Source of the DNA: Paenibacillaceae bacterium
GTDB taxonomy: Bacteria; Bacillota; Bacilli; Paenibacillales; NBRC-103111
NCBI GenBank assembly: GCA_029256185.1
Contig: JAQSYI010000001.1
Coordinates: 372,001-436,000 of the forward strand
Length of the DNA: 64,000 nt
Direction of reading: 5' to 3'
Each line of letters starts with the position of its first letter. Positions within the stretch are counted from its first letter, which is position 1. A program made the position numbers and the translations under genes. The notes under the pieces were generated by a model. That model ran no database searches, was not told the origin of the DNA, and worked only from the letters and a program-made list of their open reading frames with translations. This document shows positions 62,650 through 64,000 of the stretch, in pieces.

Positions 62650-63514
62650 CTTTAACCGAACCCAGCAGCACGCCTTTGGCGAAATGCTTTTGCAGGAAGG
62701 GGTAGACCGAGAGAATCGGTACGGTGGAGAAGACAATAACCGCCATGTTGACGATCTTCGATGGAGGCGGCGCGGTCTCGCTCATATCAGACAAGCCCTT
62801 CTCCGATAGAATGACGATCTGTCTGAGCAGCACCTGAATCGGCCATTTCTTGGAATCGTTGATGTAGAGAATGGCGCTTAGGAACGTATTCCAGTGATTC
62901 ACCGCGTAAAACAGCGAAAAGGTGGCGATAGCCGGCAGTGACAACGGAATGACGATGCGAAACAGGATACCCAGGTCGTTGCAGCCGTCGATCCTGGCCG
63001 ATTCCTCCAAGCCGTCAGGCAGCTGCTGGAAGAAATTCTTGATGATGATCATATTGAACGCGCTGATGGCGCCGGGAATAATCAAGGCCCAGTAAGTGTT
63101 GGTGATATGCAGGGATTTGACGATCAGAAATGTGGGCACAATGCCTGCATTGAACACCATGGTGAAGATGACCATGAGCATGACGGGGCGGCGTCCATAC
63201 AGATCCCTGCGGGAGAGCGGATAAGCCATCAGCACGGTGAGCAGCAGGTTTATTAGGGTTCCCACCACCGTAACCCCTACGGATACAGTCAGGCTGCGCA
63301 GCAGGATGGGGGTGCCCAGGATGTAGCGGTAGCCGGTCAGGGAGAATTTGGTCGGAAACAGCATGAAGCTCTTGGACAGCACCTCCTGCTCGGTGGCGAA
63401 GGAGATCAGAATAATATACACAAACGGGATAATCATCACCGCCGCCACCAGTACAAGAATAGCGGCATTGGCCCAGTCGAACAGCCGGGATGTCCAGTTG
63501 CGGTCTTGTATCAT
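62645..63514 (-). CDS. ABC sugar permease, LplC type (module 5)
   Basis: A 289-residue permease with EAA loop ESARIDGCNDLGILFRIVIP and C-terminus HFAKGVLLGSVKG. About six membrane helices are seen. AAGGAG lies inside the end of LplB, and only three bases separate the two genes. Confidence 0.92.
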   Translation of the reverse strand: MIQDRNWTSRLFDWANAAILVLVAAVMIIPFVYIILISFATEQEVLSKSFMLFPTKFSLTGYRYILGTPILLRSLTVSVGVTVVGTLINLLLTVLMAYPLSRRDLYGRRPVMLMVIFTMVFNAGIVPTFLIVKSLHITNTYWALIIPGAISAFNMIIIKNFFQQLPDGLEESARIDGCNDLGILFRIVIPLSLPAIATFSLFYAVNHWNTFLSAILYINDSKKWPIQVLLRQIVILSEKGLSDMSETAPPPSKIVNMAVIVFSTVPILSVYPFLQKHFAKGVLLGSVKG

Positions 63515-63517
63515 AGG

Positions 63518-64000
63518 TTAGTACACTCCTTCCTCACCGAATTTTTTGGCCAGCCAGTTGGACCCGATCACCAGTACGAACCCGACCACGGACTTGAACA
63601 GGCCAACGGCGGTGCTGAAGCTGAATTGTCCCTGGGTAATCCCTGCGGTATACACATAGGTGTCGAACACCTCGCCCACCTCCCGGTTGATGGCGTTCAA
63701 CATCAGGAAGATCTGCTCGAAGCCGGTATCGAGGAAGGTGCCCAGCCGCAGAATGAACAGAATCACGATGGTGGAGCGGATGGCGGGCAGCGTTACATGC
63801 CACAGCTGGCGCATCCGTCCCGCGCCGTCCATCCGGGCGGCTTCATACAGCTGGGGATCGACGCCGGACAGGGCGGCCAGGAAGATGATGGTGCCCCAGC
63901 CCGTCTCCTTCCAGATGACCTCCAGCGTGATCATGGTCCGGAACCATTCGGCGCTGACCAGGAAGTTGATCTTGCTGCCTCCCATGGCTGCAATGGCTTC
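63518..64000 (-). CDS. ABC sugar permease, LplB type, 5' part outside the window (module 5)
   Basis: The last 160 residues of an LplB-type permease; the frame is still open at the right edge. The EAA loop EAARMDGAGRMRQLWHVTLP and C-terminus NWLAKKFGEEGVY are present, with three to four membrane helices. A Met at 63985 lies inside the domain and is not the start. It is the first visible gene of the module 5 operon. Confidence 0.9.
   Translation of the reverse strand, partial: EAIAAMGGSKINFLVSAEWFRTMITLEVIWKETGWGTIIFLAALSGVDPQLYEAARMDGAGRMRQLWHVTLPAIRSTIVILFILRLGTFLDTGFEQIFLMLNAINREVGEVFDTYVYTAGITQGQFSFSTAVGLFKSVVGFVLVIGSNWLAKKFGEEGVY

Overview
The window looks like chromosomal DNA of a Paenibacillus-type Bacillota. 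Supporting signs are strong AGGAGG-type ribosome sites, frequent TTG/GTG starts, many LplB/LplC-type sugar permeases with lipoprotein binding proteins, YesM/YesN-type sensors and very large membrane-bound AraC regulators. No rRNA, tRNA, CRISPR array, transposase or phage gene was seen. The window is essentially one long carbohydrate-utilisation region with a short housekeeping insert.

Layout. (1) 1-3450: end of a sensor kinase plus a three-gene ABC exporter of bacitracin/lantibiotic-immunity type. (2) 3733-9894: module 1, a membrane AraC regulator divergent from LplB-LplC-binding protein. (3) 10011-14287: an A/T-rich secreted beta-helix gene lying between two decayed pieces of an older exported gene. 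(4) 14443-27236: module 2, a DUF2264 protein, MalF/MalG-type permeases, a YesM/YesN two-component system, a binding protein, GH42 beta-galactosidase and GH88 unsaturated-uronyl hydrolase. (5) 27540-40327: module 3, LplB-LplC-binding protein, a secreted heparinase II/III-like lyase, a membrane AraC regulator, a second lyase-like protein without signal peptide and an SGNH esterase. (6) 40411-45436: small genes (TfoX-C, a CMD-fold protein, trmO, a TIMP-like exported protein, SDR, ThuA-like, AraC). (7) 46136-58150: module 4, GH2 enzyme divergent from AraC, then binding protein-LplB-LplC-second binding protein-membrane AraC. (8) 58557-64000, minus strand: module 5, LplB (cut by the edge)-LplC-binding protein-FAD oxidoreductase, then an orphan nuclease-fold/winged-helix gene with its own leader.

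How the genes fit together. Secreted lyases and beta-helix proteins would cut an acidic (uronate-containing) polysaccharide. Lipoproteins and permease pairs import the oligosaccharides, and cytoplasmic GH88, GH42, GH2, lyase-like and esterase proteins finish the breakdown. None of the five importers has its own ATPase gene here, so a shared MsmX/MsmK-type ATPase elsewhere is expected. Four modules appear to carry their own candidate operator: ATTGCACC x3 (module 1), TCAAAATAG x2 (module 2), a 22-bp element shared by the module 3 promoter and its regulator gene, and a 39-bp block shared by two module 4 promoters.

The most unusual features are the gene sandwiched between remnants, three families of short palindromic repeats packed into operon-end spacers, recurrent stem-loops at binding-protein/permease junctions, a degenerate array copying the end of the GH2 gene, and the nuclease-fold regulator candidate behind a terminator-like leader. 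All functions are inferred from motifs and context read by eye; no database search was possible.
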